Part shown: piece by piece, positions 6,149 through 6,436 of the stretch
Position numbering within the stretch: position 1 is the first letter of the stretch
Layout of the letters: the number at the start of each line of letters is the position of its first letter
Assembly: GCA_030692905.1 (NCBI GenBank)
Contig: JAUYBT010000175.1
Coordinates: 1 to 6,436, forward strand
Length of the DNA stretch: 6,436 bases
Direction of reading: 5' to 3'
DNA from: Bacteroidales bacterium
GTDB lineage: Bacteria; Bacteroidota; Bacteroidia; Bacteroidales; VadinHA17
Notes under the pieces: model-generated
What the model was told of the DNA's origin: nothing
Database searches by the model: none
The model's input: only the letters and a program-made list of their open reading frames with translations
Program-made: the position numbers and the translations under genes

Positions 6149-6436
6149 TTATTTCAGATAAGTTTCAAGCCACTCAAAAAATTCACGTTGCCAGATCACT
6201 GCATTCTGCGGTTTTGTGACAAAATGGTATTCATCCTCGAAGAAAAGCAATCTGCTTGGAACACCATGCAACTGGGCAGCCTGGAAAGCCTCCATGCTTT
6301 GTGTATATGGTATCCTGAAGTCGTTGGCTCCGGTAATGATAAGGATTGGGGTATCCCAGTTATCAACCATTAGGTGAGGGGAGTAAGTGTAACTCTTCGG
6401 CCCTATCCAGTATGGACCTTCGATGTCTTTATCGGG
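6149..6436 (-). CDS. S9 family (prolyl oligopeptidase-type) serine peptidase, C-terminal fragment
   Basis: This is the last 95 residues of an alpha/beta-hydrolase peptidase; the frame is open to base 6436, so the N-terminus and nucleophile Ser (GxSxGG) lie beyond the right edge. An internal ATG at 6370 is not the start, because recognisable family sequence (SYTYSPH) precedes it. Counting from the edge, the fragment shows TPILIITGANDFRIP (29-43), in which D39 is the expected catalytic Asp, then AFQAAQLHGVPSRLLFF, and EYHF with H71 as the expected catalytic His. These are followed by KPQN and WQREFFEWLETYLK. This order is characteristic of S9 acylaminoacyl/dipeptidyl peptidases, which in Bacteroidetes are often secreted. 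The motif before His is DEYHF where DENHW is more usual. Substrate specificity cannot be read from this end. The gene converges on miaA across the inverted repeat. Confidence 0.87.
   Translation of the reverse strand, partial: PDKDIEGPYWIGPKSYTYSPHLMVDNWDTPILIITGANDFRIPYTQSMEAFQAAQLHGVPSRLLFFEDEYHFVTKPQNAVIWQREFFEWLETYLK

Noticed and set aside
6143..6373. Plus-strand open frame opposite the S9 peptidase
   Set aside because: The minus strand has clear catalytic Asp and His motifs; the plus frame has no recognisable features.

Overview
The window looks like ordinary chromosome from a member of the Bacteroidetes, probably Bacteroidales or a relative. Four signs point there. The lytic transglycosylase, UvrA, MiaA and S9 peptidase sequences have that phylum's flavour. 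Shine-Dalgarno sites are mostly missing. One intergenic spacer carries an exact match to the Bacteroidetes -7 promoter element TAnnTTTG. The spacers are AT-rich. The assignment rests on recalled family resemblance, not on a search.

Layout: (1) 1-867 (+), the 3' part of a secreted-type lytic transglycosylase with a LysM-like tail; its start lies outside the window. (2) 891-3710 (+), complete uvrA, 23 bp downstream and probably co-transcribed. (3) 3756-4466 (+), a LOG-family phosphoribohydrolase, perhaps with its own promoter. (4) 4467-4925 (-), smpB, convergent with the LOG gene with no bases between the two stop codons. (5) 4926-5090, a 165 bp divergent promoter region. (6) 5091-6017 (+), miaA, starting at GTG. 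(7) 6016-6125, a 110 bp compound inverted repeat made of two hairpins inside an 11 bp outer stem; its first two bases are part of the miaA stop codon. (8) 6149-6436 (-), the C-terminal end of an S9 (prolyl oligopeptidase) family serine peptidase that runs off the right edge.

The genes are mostly housekeeping: peptidoglycan turnover, nucleotide excision repair, ribosome rescue (SmpB) and tRNA A37 modification (MiaA). The most suggestive functional link is MiaA near a LOG-family enzyme. Prenylated tRNA adenosine released by RNA decay would yield a cytokinin nucleotide, which LOG enzymes cleave. I see no defence system, mobile gene, RNA gene, CRISPR array or clearly novel system. The most unusual sequence object is the nested repeat at 6016-6125, whose two hairpins show a compensatory base-pair change.
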